NCBI GenBank assembly: GCA_002314465.1
Contig: DCGA01000066.1
Coordinates: 1,553 to 19,850 of the forward strand
DNA: 18,298 nt
From: a bacterium UBA1790
GTDB lineage: Bacteria; Bacteroidota; Bacteroidia; Bacteroidales; Muribaculaceae
Reading direction: 5' to 3'
The notes below the pieces were generated by a model. That model was not told the origin of the DNA, did no database searches, and saw only the letters and a program-made list of their open reading frames with translations. Made by a program: the position numbers and the translations under genes. Positions 1 to 7,364 of the stretch are shown one piece after another (position 1 is the first letter of the stretch; every line of letters begins with the position of its first letter).

Positions 1-1236
1 ACCGATTTCCTTCCACTGCTTCTGAAGAGCAACGAGAGCATCAGTTGTCTCCTTCCATTCCTTGCTATCCTTAAGAGCTTCTGCCTTCTCTACAAGGGCG
101 AGCTTCTTCTGGTAGTTGTCGTTGAGGCTGTCACGAACACTCTTGAAGTATTCTGACTTGCGAGTGAAGAACACGTCACATGCCTGACGGAAACGGTCGA
201 AAATCTGAACGTTCATCTTCTGTGGAGCAAAACCGATAGTCTTCCACTGTGCCTGAAGCTCGATAATCTTGTCAGAGAGAGTGTTCCAGTCAGCGAAAGT
301 CTTGAGACTCTCAAGGTCGATAGCTTCTACCTGTTCACAGATAGCAGTCTTCTGAGCGAGGTTTTCCTCCTCCTTTGCTTTGCGAGCCTCGAAGAAGTCC
401 TGATGACGCTTGTTGATGATTGTAGATGCAGCCTTGAAACGTGTCCAGATCTCCTCGCGGAGTTCACTTGCTACAGGGCCGATCTCACGAAAATCCTGGT
501 GTAACTGCTGGAGCTTGCGGAAAGCAGAGATGACATCCTCTTCTTCCTGAAGTTTCTCTGCAGCCTCGCAGAGAGCAGTCTTGAGTTCAAGGTTCTTCTT
601 GAAGTCGTATGCACGGAGTTCGTTGTTGAGCTTAAGAGTGTCATAGAACTGCTCTACATACATCTGGTAAGTCTTCCAGAGTTCAGTAGCCTTCTCAGCA
701 GGTACGAGCTTGAGCTCGTTCCACTGCTCCTGAAGAGCCTTGAAATCATTGTATGAACGGTTGATCTCGTCAGCATTGGCGAGCATAGCCTTAATCTTCT
801 CGATGATCTCGAGTTTCTTATTGTAGTTTTCTTCCTTCTGCTTTTCGAGTTCTTCGGCAGCCTTAGCACGCTTCTCCTTGATGAGGTTCATCTTGCTCTT
901 GAATACCGCTTCGCCGTCAAGTGGGGCAGGGACGTACTCTTCAGCATTGCCGCCTTCTTCGATGAAAGCCTTGTAGGCGTCATCTGTCTCCTGCTTCTGG
1001 ATGCGGTAGAAGTTGCTCTTGAGAGCTTCAAGCTCCTGACGAGTCACTTCTTCATCGCTTTCCAAGATAGCATCAAGACGTGCGAATACTTCTTCCTTGC
1101 TCAGCAAAGGAACGAATGTTTTTACTTCTTCTTCCATAGCTGCTGTCTCTACTGCTAGAGTAGTATCAGCTGCGATTGAGTTTTCTGCTGCAGTTTCCAA
1201 TACTGGTTCTTCTGCAGGGTTCTTAATGTCAGTCAT
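1..1236 (-). CDS. DUF349 domain protein, partial (3' end outside the window)
   Basis: An open frame runs from an ATG at 1236 to the window edge, giving 412 codons with no stop, so the C-terminus is missing. The first ~40 residues are acidic and Ala/Glu/Thr-rich. The rest is a highly charged, almost wholly helical protein. A motif recurs four times at roughly 80-residue spacing: LQEQW at residues 168-172, LQQLHQDF near 240, LQAQWKTIG near 326 and LQKQWKEIG at the edge. Each is followed by a helix with a conserved aromatic residue. This Trp-containing repeat is the hallmark of DUF349, a repeat family of unknown biochemical function; no catalytic motif or membrane segment is visible. The gene starts 37 bases after the cdsA stop on the same strand, and I see no promoter consensus in that gap, so it may be the last gene of the rsfS-ftsH-cdsA unit. 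Confidence 0.85.
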   Translation of the reverse strand, partial: MTDIKNPAEEPVLETAAENSIAADTTLAVETAAMEEEVKTFVPLLSKEEVFARLDAILESDEEVTRQELEALKSNFYRIQKQETDDAYKAFIEEGGNAEEYVPAPLDGEAVFKSKMNLIKEKRAKAAEELEKQKEENYNKKLEIIEKIKAMLANADEINRSYNDFKALQEQWNELKLVPAEKATELWKTYQMYVEQFYDTLKLNNELRAYDFKKNLELKTALCEAAEKLQEEEDVISAFRKLQQLHQDFREIGPVASELREEIWTRFKAASTIINKRHQDFFEARKAKEEENLAQKTAICEQVEAIDLESLKTFADWNTLSDKIIELQAQWKTIGFAPQKMNVQIFDRFRQACDVFFTRKSEYFKSVRDSLNDNYQKKLALVEKAEALKDSKEWKETTDALVALQKQWKEIG

Positions 1237-1273
1237 TAGAGATTATTTTTAAGAGTATTATTTATTTGCTGTA

Positions 1274-2146
1274 TTAAAAAAACATGTTAACCACGTATAT
1301 GTACACTACGGCTGCTGGGAAAGCAAGTATTGTGCTGTCGAAGCGGTCGAGCATACCACCATGTCCAGGAAGTATGTTGCCTGAATCCTTGATGCCTAAC
1401 TTACGCTTGAGAAGTGACTCTACAAGGTCGCCCCAAGTTCCGAAGACAACTACTATGGCTGCAAGACCTGCCCACCATAAGCCTCCCACGTTTCCAATGG
1501 AATCTGTTGGGGCGAAGTAGCTGATGATTTGGCTCACTAAGATGGCAAGAACTCCTCCTCCTATACTTCCTTCCCATGACTTGGCTGGTGAGATGCGAGG
1601 GAAGAGCTTGTGCTTGCCAATAAGTGAACCTACACAATATGCTCCTGCATCGCTGCACCATAGGAAGAAAAATACCGACAGGATGATTATTGGATCATAT
1701 ACGATATTTGCTCCAAATTCAGTATTAACAGCATGAAATGCTATGAGGTTCATACTTGCCATTGGCAAAGCAACGTACATGTGGCACATCATGGTCAACG
1801 CCCAATTCTGGATACTATTCTCTCTATCGAAATACAGCTCGCTAACCATTAGATATACAATCGTAGCGAGATATGGAATGAAAATCTCATATCCGATAGG
1901 ATTAATAGTGAATCCATTTACAGCATAGAATAAATATCCGCATGATACGGATGTTATGAACCTGTTAACTTGGAGCCCGAGTTTTTTGTTGACAATAGTA
2001 CAGAACTCCCAAGCTGTCATTACTGTAATTACTCCGAAGAGTATGGTGAACGAAAGTGGTCCCCAGAATATGCAACCTACAAGCACAACGACAAAGACGA
2101 TGGCTGTAAGAGTGCGCGTAATGAAATTCTTTTGTTTATCAGTCAT
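1274..2146 (-). CDS. cdsA: Phosphatidate cytidylyltransferase (CDP-diacylglycerol synthase)
   Basis: 290 residues, normal length for the family. The enzyme makes CDP-diacylglycerol from CTP and phosphatidic acid in the inner membrane, the branch point for phosphatidylethanolamine, phosphatidylglycerol and cardiolipin. The family signature is complete near the C-terminus, at residues 244-270: SLLKR, then KDSG (253-256), then LPGHGGMLDRFD (259-270), which holds the metal- and CTP-binding acidic residues. An upstream conserved stretch, SDAGAYCVG (165-173) followed by SPAKSWEGS (186-194), is also present. The protein is otherwise very hydrophobic, with about seven to eight predicted membrane spans. 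The ATG lies 5 bases after the ftsH stop, so the two are surely co-transcribed. The pairing is sensible because FtsH proteases control membrane lipid enzymes in other bacteria, but that link is inference here. Confidence 0.97.
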   Translation of the reverse strand: MTDKQKNFITRTLTAIVFVVVLVGCIFWGPLSFTILFGVITVMTAWEFCTIVNKKLGLQVNRFITSVSCGYLFYAVNGFTINPIGYEIFIPYLATIVYLMVSELYFDRENSIQNWALTMMCHMYVALPMASMNLIAFHAVNTEFGANIVYDPIIILSVFFFLWCSDAGAYCVGSLIGKHKLFPRISPAKSWEGSIGGGVLAILVSQIISYFAPTDSIGNVGGLWWAGLAAIVVVFGTWGDLVESLLKRKLGIKDSGNILPGHGGMLDRFDSTILAFPAAVVYIYVVNMFF

Positions 2147-2151
2147 GTTAT

Positions 2152-4317
2152 TTATTTGTTTTCATTGTCAGTAGTAGGCTCTTCTGCTTCTGCATTTGTT
2201 GTATCTGCATTACCTGCCTTAGCGGCTTCTTCTGCCTTCTTAGCCTTGGCAACGATAGCATCAACAGCCTTCTGACGTATGATTTCTTCGATTTCTGACT
2301 TGTGGTCAGTTGTGTCTCCATCAGCAGCCTTGCGCTTCTTCTCCTCTTCGTCATTGAGGGCAAGAATCTCCTCTGTACGTGAAGTGAATGGTCGCTTGCC
2401 AAAGATGTTCTCAACGTCTTCTGCGAGGATGACCTCACGTTCAATAAGAATCTGTGCGAGGGCTGCATGACCTTCTGCATGTTCTGTGAGCACCTTCTTT
2501 GCACGCTCATACTCTTGTGCGATGAGAAGCTGTACTTCCTCGTCGATGAGTTGGGCAGTCTTCTCAGAGTAAGGCTTAGAGAACTGGTACTCCTGATTGT
2601 TATAGAAGCAGAGGTTTGGTAAACGTGTTCCCATACCTGCGTATGCAATCATGCCGTATGCACGCTTAGTCACTGTTTCGAGGTCGTTCATTGCACCTGT
2701 AGAGATGTGACCTGTGAAGAGTTCTTCAGCTGCACGTCCACCGAGAGTGGCACAAATCTCGTCAAGCATTTCTTCCTTAGTAGTAATCTGACGTTCCTCT
2801 GGCATGTACCATGCTGCTCCGAGAGCCTGGCCACGAGGTACGATAGTAACCTTGACGAGTGGGTTGGCATACTGGAGGAACCATGATATTGTGGCATGAC
2901 CAGCCTCATGGAGTGCTATAGTGCGCTTCTCATCTGCAGTGAGGAGCTTAGTCTTCTTCTCAAGACCGCCGATGATACGGTCAACAGCATCGAGGAAGCT
3001 CTGCTTGTCAACCCACTCCTGTGAGCGGCGAGCAGCTATGAGGGCAGCCTCGTTACATACGTTGGCAATGTCTGCACCTGAGAATCCCGGAGTCTGACGA
3101 GCGAGAACGTCAACATCTACTGTCTCGTCAATCTTTACAGGACGGAGGTGAACCATGAATATCTCCTTACGCTCATTGAGGTCTGGGAGATCAACGTGAA
3201 TCTGACGGTCGAAACGTCCTGCACGGAGAAGGGCCTTGTCGAGGATGTCAGCACGGTTTGTGGCTGCAAGGATGATGATACCGCTGTTAGTACCGAAACC
3301 GTCCATCTCTGTAAGGAGCTGGTTGAGGGTACTCTCGCGCTCATCATTACCGCCAGTGCGGACAGACTCGCTGCGGGCACGTCCGATAGCATCAATCTCA
3401 TCAATGAAGACGATACATGGAGCCTTTGCCTTAGCCTGGGCGAAGAGGTCACGTACACGGCTTGCACCGACACCTACGAACATCTCCACGAACTCAGAAC
3501 CAGAGAGACTGAAGAATGGTACGCCTGCCTCACCGGCTACTGCCTTTGCAAGGAGAGTCTTACCTGTTCCTGGAGGGCCCACGAGGAGCGCACCCTTTGG
3601 AATCTTACCTCCGAGGTCTGTATATTTCTTTGGACTCTTGAGGAACTCTACGATTTCCTGTACTTCCTGCTTTGCTCCAGCCTGACCGGCAACATCCTTG
3701 AATGTGACCTTGCCTTCCTTGCCTTCGCCTTCGATAAGCTGAGCCTTTGACTTGCCGACACTGAAGATGCCGCCGCCAAAACCTCCACCACCGCCCATAC
3801 GACGCATGATGAATACCCAGATACCTACTATTAATAAAAGAGGTGCAAAGTTCCAAAGAAGGTTGTAGAGGAACTCCTGCTCCTTCTCGTAACCTATGTT
3901 TCCGTCAAAATGACCTTCTGCCTTCTGGGCATTGAGGTACTCCTCAACAAGCTCGATGGAACCGAACTCCACATGTACGGCACGTGGTGCAGTTCCAGTG
4001 TTCTTGTTGCCGAAGACCTTGCGGTCATACTGAGGCTTGACATACATGTTGAGAGTAAGGTCGCTCTTGCTGATGACGATGTCACTGGCATAACCTTTCT
4101 CCACGTATGTCTTGAATCTTGTATAGTCTACGTCTTTAGTGACGTTACTGTCCTTTCTGTTGAAGAACATGAAGACGATACCTGCAATGAGAACGACGTA
4201 CAACCAAGTGAAGTTGAACTTTGGTTGGCGCATCTTGTTCTTCTTGCGGTTCTCTTTCTGCTCTTCCTCCTGTTCGGAGAATTTCTGCATCTCCTCGTTC
4301 ATCTGTTTTCTTTCCAT
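2152..4317 (-). CDS. ftsH: ATP-dependent zinc metalloprotease FtsH
   Basis: 721 residues. The protein is a membrane-anchored hexameric AAA protease that degrades misassembled membrane proteins and some cytosolic regulators. Order of parts: charged cytosolic N-tail (1-35), first membrane span (about 38-52), periplasmic region, second span (about 155-171), a Gly-rich linker (174-183), AAA domain, then M41 peptidase. The AAA domain has Walker A GPPGTGKT at 247-254, pore motif FVG at 280-282, Walker B FIDE at 304-307 and the arginine-finger segment RAGRFDR at 365-371. The zinc site is HEAGH at 470-474, with D545 in GAMNDLE as third ligand. The C-terminal ~70 residues are a charged, Ala/Glu-rich tail that is probably disordered. 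The start lies 2 bases after rsfS, and cdsA follows by 5 bases, so this is one operon. All catalytic residues are intact. Confidence 0.98.
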   Translation of the reverse strand: MERKQMNEEMQKFSEQEEEQKENRKKNKMRQPKFNFTWLYVVLIAGIVFMFFNRKDSNVTKDVDYTRFKTYVEKGYASDIVISKSDLTLNMYVKPQYDRKVFGNKNTGTAPRAVHVEFGSIELVEEYLNAQKAEGHFDGNIGYEKEQEFLYNLLWNFAPLLLIVGIWVFIMRRMGGGGGFGGGIFSVGKSKAQLIEGEGKEGKVTFKDVAGQAGAKQEVQEIVEFLKSPKKYTDLGGKIPKGALLVGPPGTGKTLLAKAVAGEAGVPFFSLSGSEFVEMFVGVGASRVRDLFAQAKAKAPCIVFIDEIDAIGRARSESVRTGGNDERESTLNQLLTEMDGFGTNSGIIILAATNRADILDKALLRAGRFDRQIHVDLPDLNERKEIFMVHLRPVKIDETVDVDVLARQTPGFSGADIANVCNEAALIAARRSQEWVDKQSFLDAVDRIIGGLEKKTKLLTADEKRTIALHEAGHATISWFLQYANPLVKVTIVPRGQALGAAWYMPEERQITTKEEMLDEICATLGGRAAEELFTGHISTGAMNDLETVTKRAYGMIAYAGMGTRLPNLCFYNNQEYQFSKPYSEKTAQLIDEEVQLLIAQEYERAKKVLTEHAEGHAALAQILIEREVILAEDVENIFGKRPFTSRTEEILALNDEEEKKRKAADGDTTDHKSEIEEIIRQKAVDAIVAKAKKAEEAAKAGNADTTNAEAEEPTTDNENK

Positions 4318-4319
4318 TT

Positions 4320-4673
4320 TTAGTCAAGGTCTGGAATTTCTTCTATCTTAGCATCCTCCCAGAGACCTTCGAGGTCGTAGTACTCACGAGCATCTGGTAC
4401 GAAGATGTGAACGGCAACCTCAGAATAGTCCATTGCTACCCAGAGATTGTTGAGTGTCCCGTCTGTTGCTGTAGGCTTCTGTCCGGCATTCTTGCGGGCA
4501 AACTCGCGTACAGAATCAGTGATGGCAGCCACCTGAGTAGGTGAGTTACCTTCGCAAACAATAAGATAGTTTGTCAATGTATCATAAATCTTAGAGAGGT
4601 CAACCACTACTATCTTGTGACCTTTCTTTTCCTGAATTCCCTCAATAATTGCGTTTATTAACTGCTTTGTCAT
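4320..4673 (-). CDS. rsfS: Ribosomal silencing factor RsfS
   Basis: 117 residues, typical RsfS (YbeB/Iojap family) length. RsfS binds ribosomal protein uL14 on the 50S subunit and blocks joining of the 30S subunit, lowering translation during starvation. Seen in the sequence: the early VVDLSKIYDTLTNYLIVCEG block (23-42), LWVAMDYSEVAVHIF (77-91), and the family-typical R-x-Y-Y-x-L-E-x-L-W-x-D-A pattern at 96-108. It is the first gene of a tightly packed rsfS-ftsH-cdsA run. Upstream, on the lptB side, is a 125-base gap filled with repeats and hairpins in which I find no TAnnTTTG promoter. Transcription may therefore come through from udk-lptB or from a non-canonical promoter. The start at 4673 is the only ATG that includes the conserved N-terminal helix. 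Confidence 0.96.
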   Translation of the reverse strand: MTKQLINAIIEGIQEKKGHKIVVVDLSKIYDTLTNYLIVCEGNSPTQVAAITDSVREFARKNAGQKPTATDGTLNNLWVAMDYSEVAVHIFVPDAREYYDLEGLWEDAKIEEIPDLD

Positions 4674-4703
4674 TTAATGTCTATATTGTTTTAGTGATAT
4701 AAT

Positions 4704-4738
4704 GTTTAACGTTTAATGTTTAACGCTTAACGCTTAGC
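4704..4738. repeat. Five tandem 7-bp repeats, consensus G(T/C)TTAAC
   Basis: Reading the plus strand, five 7-mers sit head to tail with no spacer: GTTTAAC (4704-4710), GTTTAAT (4711-4717), GTTTAAC (4718-4724), GCTTAAC (4725-4731) and GCTTAGC (4732-4738). They fill the space upstream of rsfS and match nothing coding. The unit is close to palindromic (GTTTAAC, or GTTAAAC on the other strand). Confidence 0.8.
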
Positions 4739-4746
4739 GTACCTCC

Positions 4747-4795
4747 TTACCCTCTGGTAACTATTCCCTCCCCTCGGGGAGGGCCAGGGAGGGGG
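4747..4795. repeat. Twin hairpin element with GC-rich arms
   Basis: Two inverted repeats lie directly downstream of the lptB stop on its transcript. One is TTACC-CTCT-GGTAA at 4747-4760. The other is CCCTCCCC-TC-GGGGAGGG at 4766-4783, with perfect 8-bp arms. A further GGGAGGGGG at 4787-4795 could pair with the same C-rich arm as an alternative. On the minus (transcribed) strand no U-run follows the large hairpin, so it is not a standard intrinsic terminator. It may instead act as a 3' mRNA-stabilising or processing structure between lptB and rsfS. The look is that of a dispersed intergenic repeat, which cannot be tested from one window. Confidence 0.7.
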
Positions 4796-4798
4796 CTG

Positions 4799-5704
4799 TT
4801 ACTTCCCCTCATATTCCTTCAATCGCTTCTGCTCGATTATCTGGAAGTCCTTAGGGCGAAGTACGAAGTTAGTACCGAGGTACTTGTCGCGTACGATTTC
4901 GTTTTCTGCAAGTTCAGGAGGAGTACCCTTGAAGAGGATTCGTCCCTCGAAAAGCAGGTATGCTCGGTCTGTGATACAGAGAGTCTCCTGTACGTTGTGG
5001 TCGGTGATGAGAATACCGATATTTCTGTCTTTCAACTTCCACACGATATACTGGATGTCCTCCACCGCGATAGGGTCCACACCGGCAAACGGTTCGTCAA
5101 GCATGATGAACCTGGGATTGATGGCAAGGCATCGTGCAATCTCGGTGCGTCGGCGCTCACCACCCGACAGTCGGTTACCCAGATTCTTGCGCACCTTCTC
5201 AAGGCGGAACTCCGAGATGAGTTCTTCCAGTTTGTTGCGCTGATACTCGGGTGTGGTGTCGGTCATCTCAAGCACAAGGCGAATGTTGTCTTCCACACTC
5301 AGTGTGCGGAACACCGATGCCTCCTGAGGCAGATAGCCTATACCCAGTTGGGCACGCTTGTACACGGGCAGTGTGGTGATGTCCACGTCGTTAAGGAATA
5401 CCCGTCCGGCATTGGGAGTCACAAGGCCGGTGGTCATATAGAATGTAGTGGTCTTGCCGGCACCATTGGGACCCAGCAGACCTACAATCTCGCCCTGGCG
5501 AACGTTTATCGACACATTGTTGGCCACCACGCGCTGGCTGTACTTCTTCACGAGGTTCTCGGTGCTCAGCACCAGAGTTCCCTCGTCGCCACTGCGCGCA
5601 AGCATGGCTGCCACTTCCTTGGTGTCGGCCTTGGTAGCGTCAATGATGCCATCGGCAGCGGGTGTTGCCGCCTTTGTCTTGTTCCAGGGGAGGTTTATCT
5701 TCAT
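4799..5704 (-). CDS. lptB: LPS export ABC transporter ATP-binding protein LptB
   Basis: 301 residues. LptB is the cytosolic ATPase that works with LptFG to lift lipopolysaccharide from the inner membrane into the Lpt bridge. Seen: Walker A GPNGAGKT (78-85), Q-loop Q127 in [10 protein letters not shown], signature LSGGE (179-183), Walker B with catalytic Glu IMLDEP (200-205) and H-loop H236. The [17 protein letters not shown] and [16 protein letters not shown] blocks are specific to the LptB branch of ABC ATPases. The ATG overlaps the udk stop as ATGA (5701-5704), which supports this start. It leaves a 43-residue Ala/Thr-rich N-terminal extension before the ABC fold, longer than the roughly 240-residue proteobacterial protein; an internal Met at residue 34 is an alternative start. 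LptFG are not in the window. Confidence 0.95.
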   Translation of the reverse strand: MKINLPWNKTKAATPAADGIIDATKADTKEVAAMLARSGDEGTLVLSTENLVKKYSQRVVANNVSINVRQGEIVGLLGPNGAGKTTTFYMTTGLVTPNAGRVFLNDVDITTLPVYKRAQLGIGYLPQEASVFRTLSVEDNIRLVLEMTDTTPEYQRNKLEELISEFRLEKVRKNLGNRLSGGERRRTEIARCLAINPRFIMLDEPFAGVDPIAVEDIQYIVWKLKDRNIGILITDHNVQETLCITDRAYLLFEGRILFKGTPPELAENEIVRDKYLGTNFVLRPKDFQIIEQKRLKEYEGK

Positions 5705-6318
5705 TTTTTCTTTGCGAGTTTACCTTTGATGTAATCGGTAATAAGGTTGATTGCCACCTCGTTGTGACCGCCTTCGGGCACGATGATGTTGGCATGGCGC
5801 TTTGCAGGCTCAATGTGCAGCAGGTGCATGGGCTTGAGCACGCGCTGGTAGCGCTCAATTACTGCCTCGGGGGTACGGCCACGCTCAATGCAGTCGCGCG
5901 AGATTACGCGAATGAGGCGGTCATCGCCGTCGGCATCAACAAATACCTTGATGTCCATGATATTGCGCAGGCGAGGGTCGCTCAGCACGAGGATACCTTC
6001 AATCACTACTACATCGTGCGGTTCCAGATGAATTGTCTCCTCATTGCGAGAGCAGGTGAGGTAACTGTAGGTAGGCATCTCGATGGCACGGCCTTGCTTC
6101 AATTCCTTGAGGTGCTTTAACAGGAGGTCCCAGTCAAATGCTGCGGGCTCGTCGAAGTTAATCTTCTGACGGTCTTCTACGGGGACATGGCTTGAATCCT
6201 TGTAGTAGTTGTCCTGAGAGATGATTCCTACTTCGCCCTGGGGAAGGCGTTCCATGATTTTGCGCACTACAGTTGTTTTGCCTGAGCCGGTTCCGCCGGC
6301 GATACCTATAATAATCAT
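5701..6318 (-). CDS. udk: Uridine kinase
   Basis: 205 residues, standard length. It phosphorylates uridine and cytidine to UMP and CMP in pyrimidine salvage. The P-loop GGTGSGKT is at 8-15. SQDNYYKD (34-41) carries the family Asp-Tyr-Tyr, followed by the nucleoside-site segment [13 protein letters not shown] (54-66). MPTYSY (81-86), VVVIEGIL (103-110, Walker-B-like) and [15 protein letters not shown] (128-142, with the lid arginines) are also in place. It is the first gene of the left minus-strand run. A well-formed promoter lies 30-60 bases upstream, and the stop overlaps the lptB start by four bases. The two functions are unrelated, so the pairing probably reflects operon economy. Confidence 0.97.
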   Translation of the reverse strand: MIIIGIAGGTGSGKTTVVRKIMERLPQGEVGIISQDNYYKDSSHVPVEDRQKINFDEPAAFDWDLLLKHLKELKQGRAIEMPTYSYLTCSRNEETIHLEPHDVVVIEGILVLSDPRLRNIMDIKVFVDADGDDRLIRVISRDCIERGRTPEAVIERYQRVLKPMHLLHIEPAKRHANIIVPEGGHNEVAINLITDYIKGKLAKKK

Positions 6319-6348
6319 AGCTTTTAAGATAAATGTTTTTTCAACCTA

Positions 6349-6380
6349 CAAAGTTAATTGTTTTTATTATTAAGTGCAAA
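6349..6380 (-). promoter_or_regulatory. Bacteroidota-type promoter for udk-lptB
   Basis: Read on the minus strand, the -33 element TTTG (6380-6377) and the -7 element TAACTTTG (6356-6349) are separated by exactly 20 bp, matching the published Bacteroides consensus TTTG-N19-21-TAnnTTTG. Transcription would start near 6342, leaving a leader of about 25 nt before the udk ATG. Confidence 0.75.
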
Positions 6381-6482
6381 TATATACCCATCGTTTTTTG
6401 TCGCACTTGAAAAAAGACCGTGAATTGCCATGGAACAACAAAAATGCATCCCAAATAAAAATGAAAATAAATGCAATTATTG

Positions 6483-6514
6483 TTTGGATATTATGCAAAT
6501 TTTGTTTAATTTTG
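6483..6514 (+). promoter_or_regulatory. Bacteroidota-type promoter for the DEDDh exonuclease gene
   Basis: The -33 TTTG is at 6483-6486 and the -7 TAATTTTG at 6507-6514, with a 20-bp spacer, a full match to the Bacteroides sigma-ABfr consensus. The start of transcription would be near 6520, giving a leader of about 35 nt. Together with the udk promoter this explains the AT-rich 6319-6556 divergent region. Confidence 0.75.
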
Positions 6515-6556
6515 TAAGTCTATTAGGGATTAACGCTTAAAGCATACTTACTTTTT

Positions 6557-7144
6557 ATGGGAAATATCTTGTTTTTTGACACAGAGACTACTGGTGTTCC
6601 AAGGGATTACCAGGCTTCCATAACAGATTCTTCCAACTGGCCTCGCCTCGTGCAGTTGGGATGGATTGTCACCGACGACCATGGCAGGGTTCTCAAGAAG
6701 GGCAACCACATCATCAAGCCCGAGGGATTCATTATTCCCAGTGGTGCGGCTTCGGTTCACGGTATTACTACCGAGAGGGCGCTTGCCGAGGGTGAGTCGC
6801 TGCGTGATGTGCTCGATGAGTTCATGGCCGATCTCGACAATGCCTATATGGTTGTAGGCCACAATGTCAGCTTTGATCAGCACATCGTGGGTGCCGAGCT
6901 TTATCGCATGGGCTATGGTACATGCAATCGCATTATCACCATCCAGTCGACTTGCACAATGGAGATTGGTACCGATATCTGCAAGATAGGGCCGTTCCGT
7001 TTCGGTAGTTACAAATGGCCCAAGTTGCAGGAGTTGTACCGCACCTTGTTTGGTTTTGAATTTGATGGTGCACACGACGCCATGGCCGACATCACCGCCA
7101 CTAAGCAATGCTACTTCGAAATGTGCCGACAAGGCATTATATAA
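6557..7144 (+). CDS. DEDDh 3'-5' exonuclease (DnaQ/ExoX-like), stand-alone
   Basis: 195 residues forming a single RNase-H-like exonuclease domain. The three Exo motifs are complete: Exo I FDTETTG with D8 and E10, Exo II HNVSFD with D107, and Exo III HDAMAD with H173 and D178. These five residues bind the two catalytic metals and the attacking water. Enzymes of this type remove nucleotides from 3' ends of DNA or RNA, as proofreading subunits, ExoX-like repair nucleases or RNA trimmers. There is no BRCT, GIY-YIG or polymerase domain, so it is not the long epsilon fusion found elsewhere, and the substrate cannot be read from sequence. It is monocistronic, with its own promoter, and ends at a shared terminator facing the feo operon. 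It could be the replicative proofreading subunit, but its isolation from replication genes leaves that open. Confidence 0.9.
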   Translation: MGNILFFDTETTGVPRDYQASITDSSNWPRLVQLGWIVTDDHGRVLKKGNHIIKPEGFIIPSGAASVHGITTERALAEGESLRDVLDEFMADLDNAYMVVGHNVSFDQHIVGAELYRMGYGTCNRIITIQSTCTMEIGTDICKIGPFRFGSYKWPKLQELYRTLFGFEFDGAHDAMADITATKQCYFEMCRQGII

Positions 7145-7156
7145 TATAGGAAATAG

Positions 7157-7190
7157 AAAATCCAGACTCCCTGAGGTGAGCCTGGATTTT
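7157..7190. terminator. Bidirectional intrinsic terminator between exonuclease and feo operon
   Basis: The stem is AAAATCCAG (7157-7165) pairing with CTGGATTTT (7182-7190), with a second CTC/GAG pairing inside the loop. It ends in T-runs on both strands. It lies between the convergent stops at 7144 and 7215, so it can serve both transcripts. Confidence 0.85.
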
Positions 7191-7214
7191 TCTTGTATGG
7201 CGCAACTGCCTTGG

Positions 7215-7364
7215 TCAGTGACCGGGGCAGTTTTTCTTGTGCTTGCTCGAGCAAGAGTCGCAACCGCAGTTGCAACTTTGGCCCTTGTTCCCTTTCCGGA
7301 GTTGCATGAGCACCCACACGAGTGCAAGTGCAACGATGAACAATGCGATAATTGTCTGTGTCAT
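7215..7364 (-). CDS. FeoB-associated Cys-rich membrane protein
   Basis: 49 residues from the ATG at 7364, which overlaps the feoB stop as ATGA (7361-7364). A longer frame begins at 7415, but it would lie inside feoB and add a sequence without family features. One hydrophobic span (about residues 4-20) is followed by a basic linker and a Cys/His-rich tail: CNCGCDSC at 31-38, then HKKNC at 42-46. This layout (short N-terminal anchor, cytosolic or periplasmic Cys cluster, position right after feoB) is that of the small FeoB-associated Cys-rich membrane proteins. They are thought to bind iron or help FeoB, much as FeoC does in proteobacteria, but no reaction has been shown. It is easily missed by gene callers because of its size. 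Confidence 0.88.
   Translation of the reverse strand: MTQTIIALFIVALALVWVLMQLRKGNKGQSCNCGCDSCSSKHKKNCPGH

Noticed and set aside
1..4320. Left third appears less GC-rich and differently biased than the right, which could hint at horizontal transfer
   Set aside because: The genes there are core housekeeping genes (ftsH, cdsA, rsfS) in an order expected for the phylum. The difference fits expression level and membrane-protein composition; I did not compute it.
6430..6540. A 36-codon plus-strand frame with CxxC-like spacing between udk and the exonuclease gene
   Set aside because: It runs straight through the predicted -33 and -7 promoter elements of the exonuclease gene, is very AT-rich and has no ribosome site or family likeness.
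6548..7333. Minus-strand open frame antisense to the exonuclease gene and reaching the Cys-rich gene region
   Set aside because: It crosses the bidirectional terminator and overlaps a well-supported enzyme gene; no domain is recognisable.
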